From Austropuccinia psidii (Eukaryota; Basidiomycota; Pucciniomycetes; Pucciniales; Sphaerophragmiaceae), in NCBI GenBank assembly GCA_023105745.1, contig JALGQZ010000018.1, forward strand, positions 17,555,773-17,619,772: 64,000 nucleotides of DNA, read 5' to 3'. The notes beneath the pieces are model-generated. The model worked only from the letters and a program-made list of their open reading frames with translations, ran no database searches and was not told where the DNA came from. Position numbers and translations under genes: made by a program. Below are positions 20,221-32,818 of the stretch, piece after piece. The number at the start of each line of letters is the position of its first letter. Position 1 is the stretch's first letter.

Positions 20221-20890
20221 AGGCATTGGATTCCCAAGGAGCCAGCCAGAGGACAGAACAGGGCTGTTCATATCAAGAAGGCCAGGGTTTGTAAAGACAA
20301 TCAGGGAGATCATTCCCACACTCCTATCCACCTTTCAACTCAACAGACACCTCAAGCCAGAGGACTGCAAAGATATGGATCAAGTTCTTCAGCTCCATGA
20401 GCTCCTCAAAGATCTATTCCCATGGGACATGGAATACAAGAGGTTTGCCCTGGCTTCAAACTGGGAAGAACTTGGGGAAGGCTTCCAGAAGATATTTCTC
20501 AAAGAGATATATTTCAAGGAACTTATTAAAATAACCAAAGGCTGGAATCTAAAAAGAATTTCAAACTCTTAGAAGGGAGAGCAGCCAAAATAAGGGAGAA
20601 TCAAGCCACCATCCAAGCTATAGAAGAGCAATGGAACCAGAAAGAGCATGATATGACTCCTTCAGGCTCACAAGGAGTGGTAAAACAACCCAACTCCCCA
20701 GTGGCTTCACACCACTCAGAATTCACAAGATAATTATCCAAGACTCACCATTCTTCACAATTACAGAGAGTTTCCAGGAGAAGACAAGGAACACAGGGAA
20801 ACAGAAAGAATTTTTTCAACTGGAGGCAGAAAGAATCAGACCCAATGATCCAGAAGCTGTTGGACTTAGTGAAGGAAGTTAAAAAAATCA
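20201..20890 (+). pseudogene. Family A copy 2 gag / pre-gag overlap region
   Basis: From 20201 the frame starts MSPVNFRGIGFPRSQPED, matching the copy 1 Gag start. After about 30 codons a 1-nt indel moves it into the frame equivalent to the copy 1 229-codon protein, giving VLQLHELLKDLFPWDMEYKRFAL and, after another indel near 20570, FKLLEGRAAKIRENQATIQAIE. Basic C-terminal residues (NRKNFFNWRQKES, MIQKLLDLVKEVKKIKK) parallel copy 1. The other frame is also unusually open, with two stops in about 90 codons. The exon is not translatable as it stands. Confidence 0.7.
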
Positions 20891-21330
20891 AGAAACACTT
20901 GTAAATAAATCTGATATAATAAGTAAAACTACAATTAGAAATGATATCCCCAGTCAGAATGAACATAATGTTGTAACACCTGAGAGTACCACCAGTAGTC
21001 ATACCTGATGGTCACAGAGGGCTCAATTTTCAGAGAACACTGAAAAAAAGTTTGAAAAGCTTAAAGAGTGTACAAGCAGGTTACAAGAAGCTGATAAATT
21101 CACCATGAGAAAAATGGCTACACCTGACAGCAGGTGTTGCATTTGGGAATTAGCTTGGACCCATCCAAGACTGAGCATGGACCCCACCTGTGAACTGGGT
21201 TGCACCCAGGATTCAAATGTCTGGTATTATTTCAAAATATTCCAAGCCACTGGAATATCACATAATTTCCAAGATCTTCTACCTTTTTTCAGCTGTATGG
21301 AGAAAGTAGATAGATTACTATATTAAAACA
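20891..21330 (+). pseudogene. Remnant of family A coiled-coil region plus GC-richer insert
   Basis: Residues such as NTEKKFEKLKECTSRLQEADKF near 21030-21105 fit the polar coiled coil of the copy 1 Gag. From 21115 to 21240 the sequence becomes GC-richer and holds two perfect hairpins (21120-21137 ACACCTG/CAGGTGT; 21195-21209 CTGGGT/ACCCAG); I do not recognise it. Confidence 0.4.
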
Positions 21331-24300
21331 CTTTCCATTTCAATTTTCATCTTCAAATTGATATCTTTTGAAATAAAGAATTTAATCTTCAAACTCATTT
21401 TCTATTAAAACAATTTCAATTTTTTGAAAGTTAAAAAGAATTAAAAGCTACTATTATATTAAATAAAGCCTTTATCTTTCTTGATTTATGACTTATGATC
21501 ACTTAGTAGCAATGTTAACTCTTATATATTCTTCAAAAAGTGGATCATATATATCAAGATCAGCCTTTCTCAACCGAAGCCCCTTTTGAAGGAACTGGAT
21601 TGATGGAAGCTTTTTTCTTATATCACTGAAGTACTGTAACCTCAGAAGGAATAGAGAGGCTTTTAAATTGTTTGAATAAAATTACTTCTTCAAAAATACA
21701 AAACATTTGCAGGTATTTTTTTCTTTATTGATTAAAATTCATAGAAAACAAGTATTATTTTTATCTTTTTCATTTTCTCTTCAATTTTTATCATTCATAA
21801 ATTTCCACAATCTTTACTATAAAGACCAATTTTAGTATTTTTTAAGAGGAAGTCCCTTCCTATGGCTTGTTCAATGTGTTATTTCTCACTTCAGAAGAGA
21901 ATTAGTGGGCTGTATGCAATACAGAACCTTCTACTTGAGGAAACAAACAAATCTCAAAAAAACTACAGGAATTTTCCTTTAATGGAAGCTAGCGTAAAGT
22001 TTTTGACAATTTTTGACAATCTTACATAAGAAGCCTTTGCAGCGCCTGTACTCTAACAAAATTCACACATGTCAAACAGTTTACAGTAGCAGTCCTTGTA
22101 AAGACCTGGTACTGTAAATTTAATTGAAAAACCAAACATAAAATAAAATTCAAATAAATTAACCAATATAAGGAAGAAAACTCATTAAAATTAAAAAATA
22201 GCATAAAAAAAGAAAATACTTGTCAAAAAATCAGAATAACTTGTCACCATAGAAAATGGGCAACAAAAATCAAAAAAATTAAATAAAAAAATTAAAAAAC
22301 TCTTTTAGAGTGTGGAAAAGGAAGTCTTTTCTATTCCTTTTCCCCAAAAAAAATCAAAAAAAAATTATTGTAATTATAAAAGGAAATTCAATGCACCTAT
22401 TATAAATATTCTTATACTTCACTGGTTTTACTAGATTTATCATTTTGCATTAATTATTTTTTTAAGAAAACTTTTTTGAAGATATTCTTTATGAATTTTG
22501 TGTTTTTGTTTTCTCTTTCAATAATAAAACTGGACAATATCTATGCTTCAAAAACATTTGGAAACACCAATAGGAGTATATGTTAATCTAAATATCATTT
22601 CAATAATATTAAGAAGAAATCAAAAGAATTCTCAATTTATCTAAATAAGGAATATTTCACTTATAAGCTATCTTCCCTTGAAGCATGTTATTGTGTCAAG
22701 AAATCTCAAAGAACTTCATTTCACTTCAATACTGGTCAAAAAGGTTTGAGATTAAGATTAACTATATTATTCTAATTTTGAAAGGCTAAGCAGAATTTTG
22801 TTCAATTTTGAGATAGAAATATCTTCAAATTATCATTATATTTTCATTTATCAAAGAATAGAATCCATGATTCATTTCTATAATTAATCCATCATTTTTA
22901 AGGAAGATTCATACATGGAATTAAAAATTTCTCAATAGAAATTTTTCACAGATTACCATCATCAAATCCTATTAAAGGTTTCAATACCATGGTACACTCT
23001 TTATAATGTGAATTTAATAATTGATACATAATTCAGACCATGTTTTGGTTATGAGTGTACATGGCTCTTAAGTGATATTTGTGCCACTTCAAGATCAATT
23101 TATAAAGTTTTGTAGCTTAATTATGCTTCCTCCCCTTATTAAATGCTACTTTTATAAATCCTTTGACCCTTTTATTAAAAATAAAAAAAAATAAAAAACT
23201 AACCTTTCTCCTATTATCTTGCATAAACAGTTGAAAGAGCTGTATATATAATCTGTTTCACTACACTCTATGAAAAGCTGGTCATTCTCAATCTATCACT
23301 AATTTGTGGTTAAAAATTTTATGAAAGAAATTCCAGTTTCAAAAAACCACCAGAAGCTTTCTATATATTTTTTGAGAAGTGAATTTTTTTGAAAGAACCA
23401 ACTGCTACTAGTTGTTTCGCCATAATATTATATAGCATTCTAATTATTTGAAAATACCTAATTGAATTGCACATTAATTTGAAGTTTCTACTTCCTTTAA
23501 ATGGTGTTTGGAAATTTTATCTTAAGTCAAATTACATGGTTAAGAGTAGTCTATAAAGAGGTCCCCCATACATCTGGGGAAATATTATTGTAGATAAATT
23601 GGAAAATACATTTCTGAATCAGTTTTTATGATAGTCATTTTTTATTGTGTAGTATTAATAAAGTCAAAGATATATGTTCAAATACTTAAGGTTTTAAACC
23701 CACCAGGCTAAGATTCAATTTTAAGTTTTCCAGTTCATGGAGAGCTCTACATATATCCTAATCACTTTGAAATGAGTTTAATAGCAAGGAAATTGAAGTG
23801 AAAATGTAGATAAACTGGAGAATACAGTAAAGATGATCAAAACAATACATTACATAGCAAGCTGTCTTAATAGAGTGTTTTTAAAATATCACATAGTTAA
23901 TGAAATTAATTTTTAGCCATATTGACACATTAAGATTAAGTTTCCTCAAATTTCACACAAATAGCTGCATTATATAAGCTTTATTTCATTTCTTGATACA
24001 GACACTACCCTAATTTCCCTCAAATCACCCCCAAATGATCTTTGCTTTTCACTATTGAAGTGATTCACTAGATAAAAATGGCTAACTCAGAACTTATAAT
24101 ATCTCCAGAATAATATACAAAGTGAATTTCAGATGATATCAATGGAGAAAAACATTCAATTCTTGAAAAACCTAAACGAATGCATGTTTTCAACTGTGAT
24201 GAAGATTTGAAATTCTTTAATTAGAGATTTTCTTTGTATGAAAATTGGAATAGTTCTTATTTAAAAGCATTAAATGATATAATACAAAGGTCCTTAACTT

Positions 24301-24884
24301 CAAAATTAAAGCCCAATATTCTACTTTAAAAATTCATATTACCTAGCTATAAGTGTGAAGTCCTTCCCTCAAGGAGTTTATGGGCTGGAATAGGGGCTAT
24401 CACTAAATATTTGTGGGCCTCTCTCATATAACTTTGTTCCATAAATCTTGACAGCTTGTTTCAATTTTGATCAAAATATCTCTTCAAAGAGAAGCAAAGA
24501 TAAGGGATATAATTTCTCACAAAATACATCTTTTGATACAGAGTAAACAGTTCAGCTTTAGGGTATATTTTTAATGATATTTATACATGAATCAAGTCCC
24601 AAAATTTCCACAAAACTTTCCATTTATGAGAGGTTATTTGAAGTTTGAAGGGTTACAGTTTCAATATTATTCATCTATGGCCCCCTTAAGTGAGCTTTAA
24701 AGAGAACTGATATTTAAACTGAGATATACATATAAAAATCTATATGAAAGACTCTAAAGCTTCAACTTTTGTAAATAAAATGATAAAAACTAATAAAAGA
24801 GATGAAAAAAGGGAAAATTCCAAATGGTCTTTTAATAATGAATTTTTGAATTATTGAGCTTTGATAATCCCACCCAAGAACTGC
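21331..24884. other. AT-rich decayed sequence, no gene seen
   Basis: Many stops in all frames, homopolymer runs and no recognisable domain. It occupies the place where pol of family A copy 2 should be, but I could not match any of it to pol. Confidence 0.5.
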
Positions 24885-25255
24885 TATCAAGTCAATCAAG
24901 GTACCATTGTGTAGGAAACATCCAGGGCTACAACATGAACCAACTTTGAGCTTGATATCTTTAAAACTGACAAAGGTATGGCAGGTTTAAGGTCAAAATC
25001 CCAAAATTAGACCAATACAGCCTTACTATGGGATGATATCCCATAACTATGATTATGAGGTGTCAAACAGTTGAAGGAGCTTGTTTATACTTCAATACTG
25101 GGGTCCTGTACAGCTTCTGCACAGCACTCTATGTGTAATACACATCAGAAGAGGGCTATGTTTTCCCAGATGAACGTTTTCACCCTGTATTGGTGAAGCC
25201 TTCCCAGATGTGGTTTCAAAACCACATTTGAGCCCAATAGAGGCTAAATCTCCCA
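24885..25255 (+). repeat. Family A LTR fragment, plus orientation
   Basis: Starts GGTACCATTGTGTAG, which matches the minus strand of copy 3 (about 30070), continues through a hairpin TATGGGAT/ATCCCATA (25027-25045), the CACAGCACTCTATGTG block and the ATGTGGTTT/AAACCACAT dyad, and ends at GAGCCCAATAGAGGCTA. Both LTR ends are missing. Same orientation as copy 2. Confidence 0.75.
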
Positions 25256-28200
25256 AAAGACACATATATCAAGTTTCTTGAATGAATAGCAAGGATATCT
25301 AAATAGTTGAATTAATATGTGATTTTTAAGAAATGTGGTTTATATGGTGATGTGGAAATATTTAAGGAAACTTTTTCTAAGGTTAATTTTTTTGTGGATC
25401 AAAAATTATCTAAATAAAAATGAAATGTAGAATTTGTGGCAATTTCTCCACATCATCAATGCACCATTCATAAAGCTGTTAACACAAGGGAGTTTTTATT
25501 TTCAAAATCATTTGTCAAATCATGTAAAATATTCATTTAACATCATTCAATGCATACTCCCAATGATGTAACCTAAAATAATACATCCTAAGATACTCCC
25601 AGTTATTTTAGAATCAGCATTTTTAAAGTGATAATGAACTGTGATTTTTTCCTATTTTTATCTTTTTGTTGAACTGGCTACAACCAGGATCAAACCTGGC
25701 TAGTTCATGTGGGTTGAAACCAGGTTTGATCTGAATATGAAGTATTTTTCACATTGGCTCAATTAAAATCCCAAAGAAGACTCCAAAAACTACCCAAAAG
25801 CCTTATTTAAGTGTATTTCTAACAGAATTATTTCTGAGCTTAACAATATTTTCTGAAAATGAATAGATTTTTAGATGAAAAAGTGCCCTATCCCATAGAT
25901 AGTGTTCCAACGGTAAATGAAATGATCAAGCACTATGACTTGGGATTCTTAAGAATTTCTACCAATTTGCATCTATCCATATCAAAATCTACTATCAGAT
26001 TACTAATTCTTGATTGAAGACATTAATTTTCATATAAATTGGTAAGAATAATAATAATTACTCACTTGAAATTTCCTTTTGATAATTATTGACCAGAAAA
26101 TTTGAAGATGGGGATTATACCCATGATAATTAGATAATAATTGGTTAAAAATGAGGAAGAGAAAATCAGATTTTGAATTAAGTAATACAAATCCTTTTGA
26201 TGTTTCCTCAAAAAAAAAATTTCTACATATTAATTAATTTTCATTATGAAAGAACTTAAAAAGACTTTAGTTAACTACAAATAGGAGGCTTGAAAATAAC
26301 AGATCTTCCTAAGAGAAACTTGAATTTTTGGCTTTAATCATATATAATTCCTTGTGAAATGCTCTTTGAAATTGGTTAACCATATTGGTGGCCTTGACTG
26401 TTGCTATTTTCAGAAAATAAAGATAGATTAATTCCTAAATCAAAAATAGAATAATGTTCTATGTTGGAATTTTGATTGGTTCTATTACTATGCGTAAAAT
26501 TGATAATTTATTTAAATATCAATTCAAGGTTAGTAGGAAATACCATGATCAAAAATTAAAAAAACTATTCTTAACAAATTTCAAAAAAGCTGAATAAAAT
26601 TTTGCAAATTAGCAGGATGTTTCAAAAACATTTGTAATAATTGTGTATTGAAGATATTTTATTATAGTACCCCTTTTTTTAGTCTTTTTGAAAGTTGAGG
26701 CCTGTTTTTCACAAAATTTTCTCATGAAACTCATTAAGATCAACTCCTTCAAACCCAAAGGGAGAGATAAATTCCTAATTCTCCATTTAAAAGTAATAAT
26801 CAAAATGAATCAATTCTTTGATAAAAAGCCAGAGGGTAATTCCTGGAAAAATATTATTTTATAATTCATAAGTTTATGGAGGGAAAAACAAATTAGACAC
26901 ATATATATCAAATTTATCATGAAGCCAAATTTTTTTAATCCAGATATCTTTAATATCACCTTGAGTTTGGTTTATGGCGAGAATAATCTTTAGAAAAGTC
27001 TTCAATTTATAGTATCCGCAATTAATTTTTGATTCAATCTATATCAATTAACAGGAATTGTTAAGATTTGATAATCTTTTTTTTTTTAATTTAGGATATG
27101 GCTATAAATATTATCAAGAATATTTCTAAATAAATGCAATATGGGAGTACCTATTTATTAAATATATATCAATTAAGGGTTTTTTTTTGAAACTTGGGGA
27201 TCTTACCCTCAGTTTGAGCTTTATTTATTAATATGAATGCTGCAAGAAAATATTGAGATTAACTAAATTCAGAACTTATTGTCAAGTAAGTATTTATGAA
27301 TTGAGGTTAATTTTTTGATATTTGTTAGCTTTACCATGGGCTTTGATTTACTGCATGGCTGTGATTATAATCAAAAACATTATTTCAAGTAAAGTAATTT
27401 GCGATTAATTCTTTATGAAAACTTCATCAATTACAGGGAAGTTTCACAAGTTGATAATTTCTCCATCCATTTGGCTTAGTTGCATGGCTAAAAATATAAT
27501 AAATATCATTTAAAAGTGATGGAGATATGCAATAAATTATTTATGAAAGATTTTTAAATTGAGGCAGCGCTATGAGTTTGGAATATAATTATTTCACATA
27601 ATGGCATCTCCACCTTTTAATTATATGACAGCTTTCTCCCGTGATATTACTGTATAATCTGATATTAATGACATTGAATTGGTGGCAAATTTCATTTTCT
27701 GAGATGTTTAATTATATTCCAAGTAGATTACTCCTTAATATCCTTGTGTTATCATATGTGTGTAGCAAGCAGCTATTTGAGCCACAGAATTTACTGTTAA
27801 GAAATCCCAGATAATCAATATCTATCAGGTCATATCAAAGTATTGATTTCCATGAAACATTTGAAAAAGGAACCTTGAAAAAATTGTGAATTTTTTACAT
27901 ACATAGATAAGGCTGACATTGAATTATGTGATAAAACTGGAGGAAACAAGTCTGAGATGATTTAATCTTCTTCCTGAAGAACTTAATTTTAATTGACAAA
28001 TTGCTTTAGTATTATCAAAACTGGAAAGTACACCCATATTTGCGATTTATTTCCATATATTTGAAATTTTTTAAAGCTTAGTACATAAATCTTGTCCAAA
28101 CAGGATCATTTTCTGTTTTGAAAATTGAAATGCAATATCTATGATGTATTTGAAAAATTTCTTTTAAATGAATTATTGGTAATTTAGTTACATTCTCTTA

Positions 28201-28940
28201 TTTGGAATCTTAAATTTGAACTTTCTTATTTTCTGAAAAATAAAAATAAAATCCATTAGGTAAAAATATTCAAAAATATATTGTAGTCAATGGGTTTATT
28301 TTCACGATTTTTGTTTTGTATGTGTTAGATTACATAATAAGAGAGGATATTTAAATTGATTGAGGCTTTTAGGATATTCCAGAAAAGTCATGCAAAAATG
28401 ACGGAATACAATATTTTTGACAGAAAATTAGAACAATTCCTTAAATTAGTGACAAAAATAATAATTAGCCAGGGATAAGAGGAAGGTAAAATAAAAATAA
28501 GTAAGATTCTTTTTTTAAATAATCTTTTTCATTTCAATTTCAAAGAAGATTTGAAAGCTAGTTTCCAAATGAAAGGAGGTAATTTATTTTCATTAAGGTT
28601 AAATTAGTTGCAATGCGGATAATGTAAGCTTCCAGGAAAAATAACAGAAGGAAAATAACTATGATATTCAATGATAAGTACTGAGGGGTACTGATGATGA
28701 GGAAATTTGATGATAAAGATATATTGATGTTTTTTCCCATTTTTGGAAATATTTCAACATAACTACAGTATTTTCAGAAAAGAAGTAACTCAAATTAAAG
28801 ATTTGATATGTGAAAACAAATATAGATAAATTAATTTTAGTGATAACCAAAATAATATTTAAGAGTATTATCCTAATCTTCAGTTTCCACTTTTTGGTCT
28901 TTTTCTTGAAGAATGAGATGGAATATGAGATTATCATGAA
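25256..28940. other. AT-rich intergenic or decayed sequence
   Basis: No convincing ORF. One 12-bp perfect inverted repeat (25688-25699 with 25720-25731) stands out. The last few hundred bases may be leader of family A copy 3. Confidence 0.5.
25688..25731. repeat. 12-bp perfect inverted repeat
   Basis: GATCAAACCTGG and CCAGGTTTGATC, 20 bp apart, in otherwise AT-rich sequence. No element ends identified. Confidence 0.6.
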
Positions 28941-29108
28941 ATTTGTATTCTATGTAAACAATTTATTGCACGGAGCTGATATTCCAATATTGAACATATG
29001 GCTTGGAAGAGAGCCAAATAGTAATATCAAGTTAAAGCAAGTATGAAGCAAATTGAAAGCTGGGTTGGACCTGCTACCCCTGCCTGCGGAGGTAGCTTTT
29101 TTTATGGT

Positions 29109-29134
29109 GAGTGGTATATGTTTATATGCCACTC
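29109..29134 (-). other. Leader stem-loop, family A copy 3
   Basis: GAGTGGTATA and TATGCCACTC, 10 bp with one G-T wobble, 6-nt loop. Compared with copy 2 the outer pair is changed from C-G to G-C with pairing kept. Confidence 0.6.
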
Positions 29135-29290
29135 AAAAAGTAATAATATATGATAGTTAATATATTATTATTTTTTAATTAAAGTATTCTCATGCCTAAA
29201 AAAATAATATTAAGACAAAAGACAAAACTAAGAAAAGAGGACTCACTTTTACACCAAAAGAGCTCAAAAACAATGGCCGGGCCCTTAAAA

Positions 29291-30705
29291 TGTCAGGCTG
29301 GGTCTATGATAAAGTGATAATAAGACTATTTTAGAGTTTTAATATGACTGTGACATGGTAAACTATAGTAAAAAATAGCAGTTATAGTACCTTTAAGGGC
29401 TTCAATATGAAATATAGTGGTGGTGAGCACTGTCAAAAGCCCAGGATTCACTGTTTATCAGTTCATTAACTATAGTAAGAAATTAAAGTACTATGACTAG
29501 AGTATAACCTGATTTTTTTCAAGATTATAACGTTTTTTGACAATTGTACTATGTAGTAATGTAAGAGCAGTATGGGGATTCCTTTTTTTTAGGCAGAAAA
29601 AGGTCCCTTTTTATCCCGAGAATGGGTGAAAAGGTCCTCTAGACCAGTTCACATAGAGGAAGTGAAGATTCTTTCCTTCCAAGGACTGGCTTGTGGTTCT
29701 CACAAAGCACGTATAGTCTGTATTAGGCTCAGATGTTGTTCTTAAACCACATCTGGGCAGGTTTCACTAATGCAGGGTGAAAACTTTCATTTGGGGACCA
29801 CAAAGCCCTTGTCTGACATGTATTACATGCAGAATGCTGTACAGAACTTGTATGAAACCCTTGTATTGAAAACTCTATTAGTTATTGAAGGATAAACAGG
29901 CTCCTTTGTAGAATTGACACTTCATATTCAAGGATATGGGAAGGTATCCCGCAGTAAAGGTGTATTGGCCCAAACATGGGATTATACCCTTAAAACTGGC
30001 ATAAATTTGTCCGTTTTCATAATATTGAGCTCAAATCTTGTTCATTGAGTATCCCTTAATGGGATCTACACAATGGTACCTCATTTGGTATGGGTAACAT
30101 CAAATATGGCAAAGTGATACTATGTTTAATTTCCATTATTGAAATATGGATTTTTCCCAAATCCTGTATGAAACCTGTTTGCTCCATAAATTATGTTCTA
30201 GATGGGTTATGGGGAAATTGATGGGGCAATCAGATAGCCCTGATTGTGATCTTTCAAAAAGGACCCCACTTTAAGTCTCTCACACTAAAACTGTAGAAGT
30301 TAGATGAGAGGTGAATTTTTTTTACCCTTGTTTGGATTTAATTTGGCCATAACTTCTGTAGTTTTTATGGTAGCTCAGTTTGGCTTGCAACATTGAGTAG
30401 CCCTGACTGGGAGCTTCAATTTCAACACCCATCTGATGGGCCTCAGCCTCTTTTTTTAGTTTATACCGGAGGCAAGAATCAAGGTTTATGCTTAGAATCT
30501 GCTTTGAGCATAAACAGCTTTGTTGTTCCTTTTCCTATGTTTATGGGAGTTATATATTTGGAAAGAGGTGAGTTTCATCTTCATTTTGATAAATTTTGAG
30601 CTACTTTGGCTCAGCTCCATGTTTTGGTGGTATTTTTACTCTACCATTTGTTTATGGTATTTTGGCTTTCATGATTGTGCTCTGGTTTTGAGTCACAGGC
30701 TGACA
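29291..30705 (-). repeat. LTR of family A copy 3
   Basis: Perfect six-base terminal inverted repeats TGTCAG/CTGACA. Shares with copies 1 and 2 the 5' block around the CACAGGCTGACA end, the CTTCTACAGTTTTAGTGTGAG block and the CATCTGGGC/CCACATCTG region. Confidence 0.85.
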
Positions 30706-31529
30706 ATTTCTCTGAGCTTCAAATCAGGATTTTCATAGTTGTTTATTACAGCTTAACTTAACAATTACTTTACTGCCATTAATTTTCATGTACTTCCAAA
30801 TTTGCATCAATAGTAAAAAGCAAAAATATATTGAAATACAGAGCTTTTGGTTCAACCTGATTTCTTTGTAACAAAGAATTAAGCAAGGAAATCTGCACTT
30901 CAATTTTGAACACAGAACAATGTACAGGAAATTTGGGTAGTAAAACATGGTTTAACTTTATTTTGAAAATGAGAAGATTTATGAGGCTTTCTTTTTCAAA
31001 ATTAAATATACTTCATGAGATAATGGTGAGAATTAATAAGAATGTGAAATACCAACCTCATTTCAAATTATTTTCTGTAGGAAAAACAATTTTCCTCAGT
31101 AAATACTTCCAAAACTAAAAAAAGTGAAATTTCATTGACTTCGTTGAATTTAAAGCAACTCCAAAATTAATTTTTTGTAATTGAAGAAGAAGTTTTGTTC
31201 CCACATATCTGAGGATGATATTATACACAAAACTATTTTTCAGAAAATTTAATCATCACTTTGAGAAAATGATATATACTTGTGCTAATCATATAGAAAT
31301 TTCTGAAACAAAAACAGTTCAAAATCACATGGGAAAGAAAAATAGAACTATCATATCAAGTTTTGGGGAAGTAACTTTATTCAAACAATGGGAGGGATTT
31401 CCTACTCTACTACCTGTGTGTCATCCAAAAATTGAACAAAGCTATGAATAAAGCTTGGCTAGCTATACACTTTCTGAAATTGTGGCTGAGTATTTTCCAA
31501 ATAATTTCAGGGTTGAAAATCCAGCCTCC
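30706..31529. other. Unassigned AT-rich stretch
   Basis: Short open frames only, without recognisable domains. Nothing supported. Confidence 0.5.
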
Positions 31530-32005
31530 ACCCTCAGGGGCTGACCTTTTGGTCATAGTTATTGTTATTTTTCTCAATATCCCCTTATGACTTTTAAGCT
31601 TATTTATAGCTTTCCAAAGAAAGCTTATATATTTACTTGTACAGCTACTTTGTGATAACTTTCTTTTTTAATAAACTCTTTATCATGTATAATTCAAAAG
31701 ATATGAGCTAAGACCATTAATATATGCATTGATCATAAAAGTGCATATATCCAGGTTAGCTCAGTAAGTATTTGGCTTACAGGTATGACAGAGAAATAGT
31801 CATATATGTAGTTTTTTATGGAAAGTCCAAAGGTGTATTTTATGTCACATGTTAAAGCAATGGCTTTTTAGATGATCAAGGATTTATGCTTTTTTATGGC
31901 ATTTCTACTTGTTATAAGATTATAAATACAATTTTCTTATTAAAATAAGTTTATAAAGGTTTTTCCAACCTTTTTGAATATTTGGTCATATTTAAAATGC
32001 GCACA
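31530..32005 (-). repeat. 3' LTR of family C copy 1, truncated
   Basis: On the minus strand begins TGTGCGCATT directly after the purine-rich tract. It is similar to the 5' LTR at 42480-42961 (shared TTCTCAATATCCCCTTAT, AATTCAAAAGATATGAGCTAA and ATAAAAGTGCATATAT blocks). Only about 475 bp of a 2.4 kb LTR remain. Confidence 0.78.
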
Positions 32006-32255
32006 TTACCTCCCACCAAAACAAATTATACTAAACTCTTATATAGTTAACTAGGGTATCATCAACTGCCCTACCTCTTCAATATACTTTTCTAGTCTTG
32101 AAGCTGAATAATTCTTAATTTTTTTATTCTGTAGGTCTTCTTTAATTTCTGAACCTTCTCAAACACTTATCAGCATTGGTTTTTTTTTCAAGTAGCCATT
32201 CATCTTCTTGAGTTGTGTTTCTGTAGCTCACAAGTTATTCTCTTTCTTTCTTGTT

Positions 32256-32549
32256 TCATGTCCTCCTTTCTCTAAAGACTTTCACAATTCTCTTTTCTTC
32301 TGCTTCTTCTTCTTCTTCCTCTTCTAGAGGGGGAATTTTGAGTGGTGGTTCATTTCTTAGGGGAAATAATTCCTTATCACTTGAGTTGTAAGGTGTTATT
32401 AGACTTATAGGGAAGGCTGGGTGTTTGTTCATCAATTCACCTGTTAGCTCCAGTTGCACAGCATAACGGCCATGTAGGGCTCTTATCATAAAAGGTCCTT
32501 CAAAGTAATCTTTTAATTTATTTGGCCTTTTAAAATTGTTTAAATTCAA
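32256..32549 (-). pseudogene. Family C integrase C-terminal domain
   Basis: Shows KLKDYFEGPFMIRALHG, then AVQLELTGELMNKHPAFPISLITPY, SSDKELFPLRNEPP and an acidic run before VKVFRERRT. The GPF motif and following beta-strand pattern are those of Gypsy integrase C termini. The chromodomain-like tail seen in the related copy at 52217-52576 is present only in broken frames (32210-32280). Confidence 0.82.
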
Positions 32550-32818
32550 ATTTTATATTAATACTAAGTCCCCTCTTTTAAGCTTGGGTCATGTGGGACT
32601 TTTTTCCCATCTTTTGTTTGCATATTTGAAGGAATCATGCATAAATCCATTTCCATTATGTTTTGATTTATCAAGAATTCCCTTAAAGCTTCTTGCTGTA
32701 GGATTTATATCAACCAAGTCTTTTCTAAGGCTTTCAAGGTTAGTCTTGGATTCCAACCTTTTTCCAAAATTTCATGTAATTTATCAGTTTATTAATGAAT
32801 TGATGTCTTATATTCCAG

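Larger units (their letters stand above)
17911..21330 (+). mobile_element. Family A copy 2, 5' part only
   Basis: Plus-strand element with a full 5' LTR (17911-19290), primer-binding site (19294-19308), leader with a stem-loop, pre-gag exon, intron and gag fragment. After about 21330 no gag capsid, protease or pol is recognisable. A family A LTR fragment in the same orientation at 24885-25255 could be what remains of its 3' LTR, with the body decayed or deleted. Frameshifts and stops show it is an old copy. Confidence 0.82.
28941..30705 (-). mobile_element. Family A copy 3: 5' LTR and start of leader
   Basis: Minus-strand LTR 29291-30705 (1415 bp, TGTCAG...CTGACA) followed on its low side by three or four A/T bases and a degenerate primer-binding site (minus strand TAAGGGCCCGGCC at 29287-29271), then a stem-loop at 29109-29134. 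No coding part follows, so the element is reduced to its 5' end. A TATA-like GATAAAAAGG lies at about 29611-29620 on the minus strand. Confidence 0.82.

Noticed and set aside
21195..21220. A tRNA gene near the GGATTCAAAT word
   Set aside because: No cloverleaf could be folded around it by eye and no anticodon arm was found.
28950..29132. 60-codon minus-strand ORF in the family A copy 3 leader
   Set aside because: Not matched in the leaders of copies 1 and 2.
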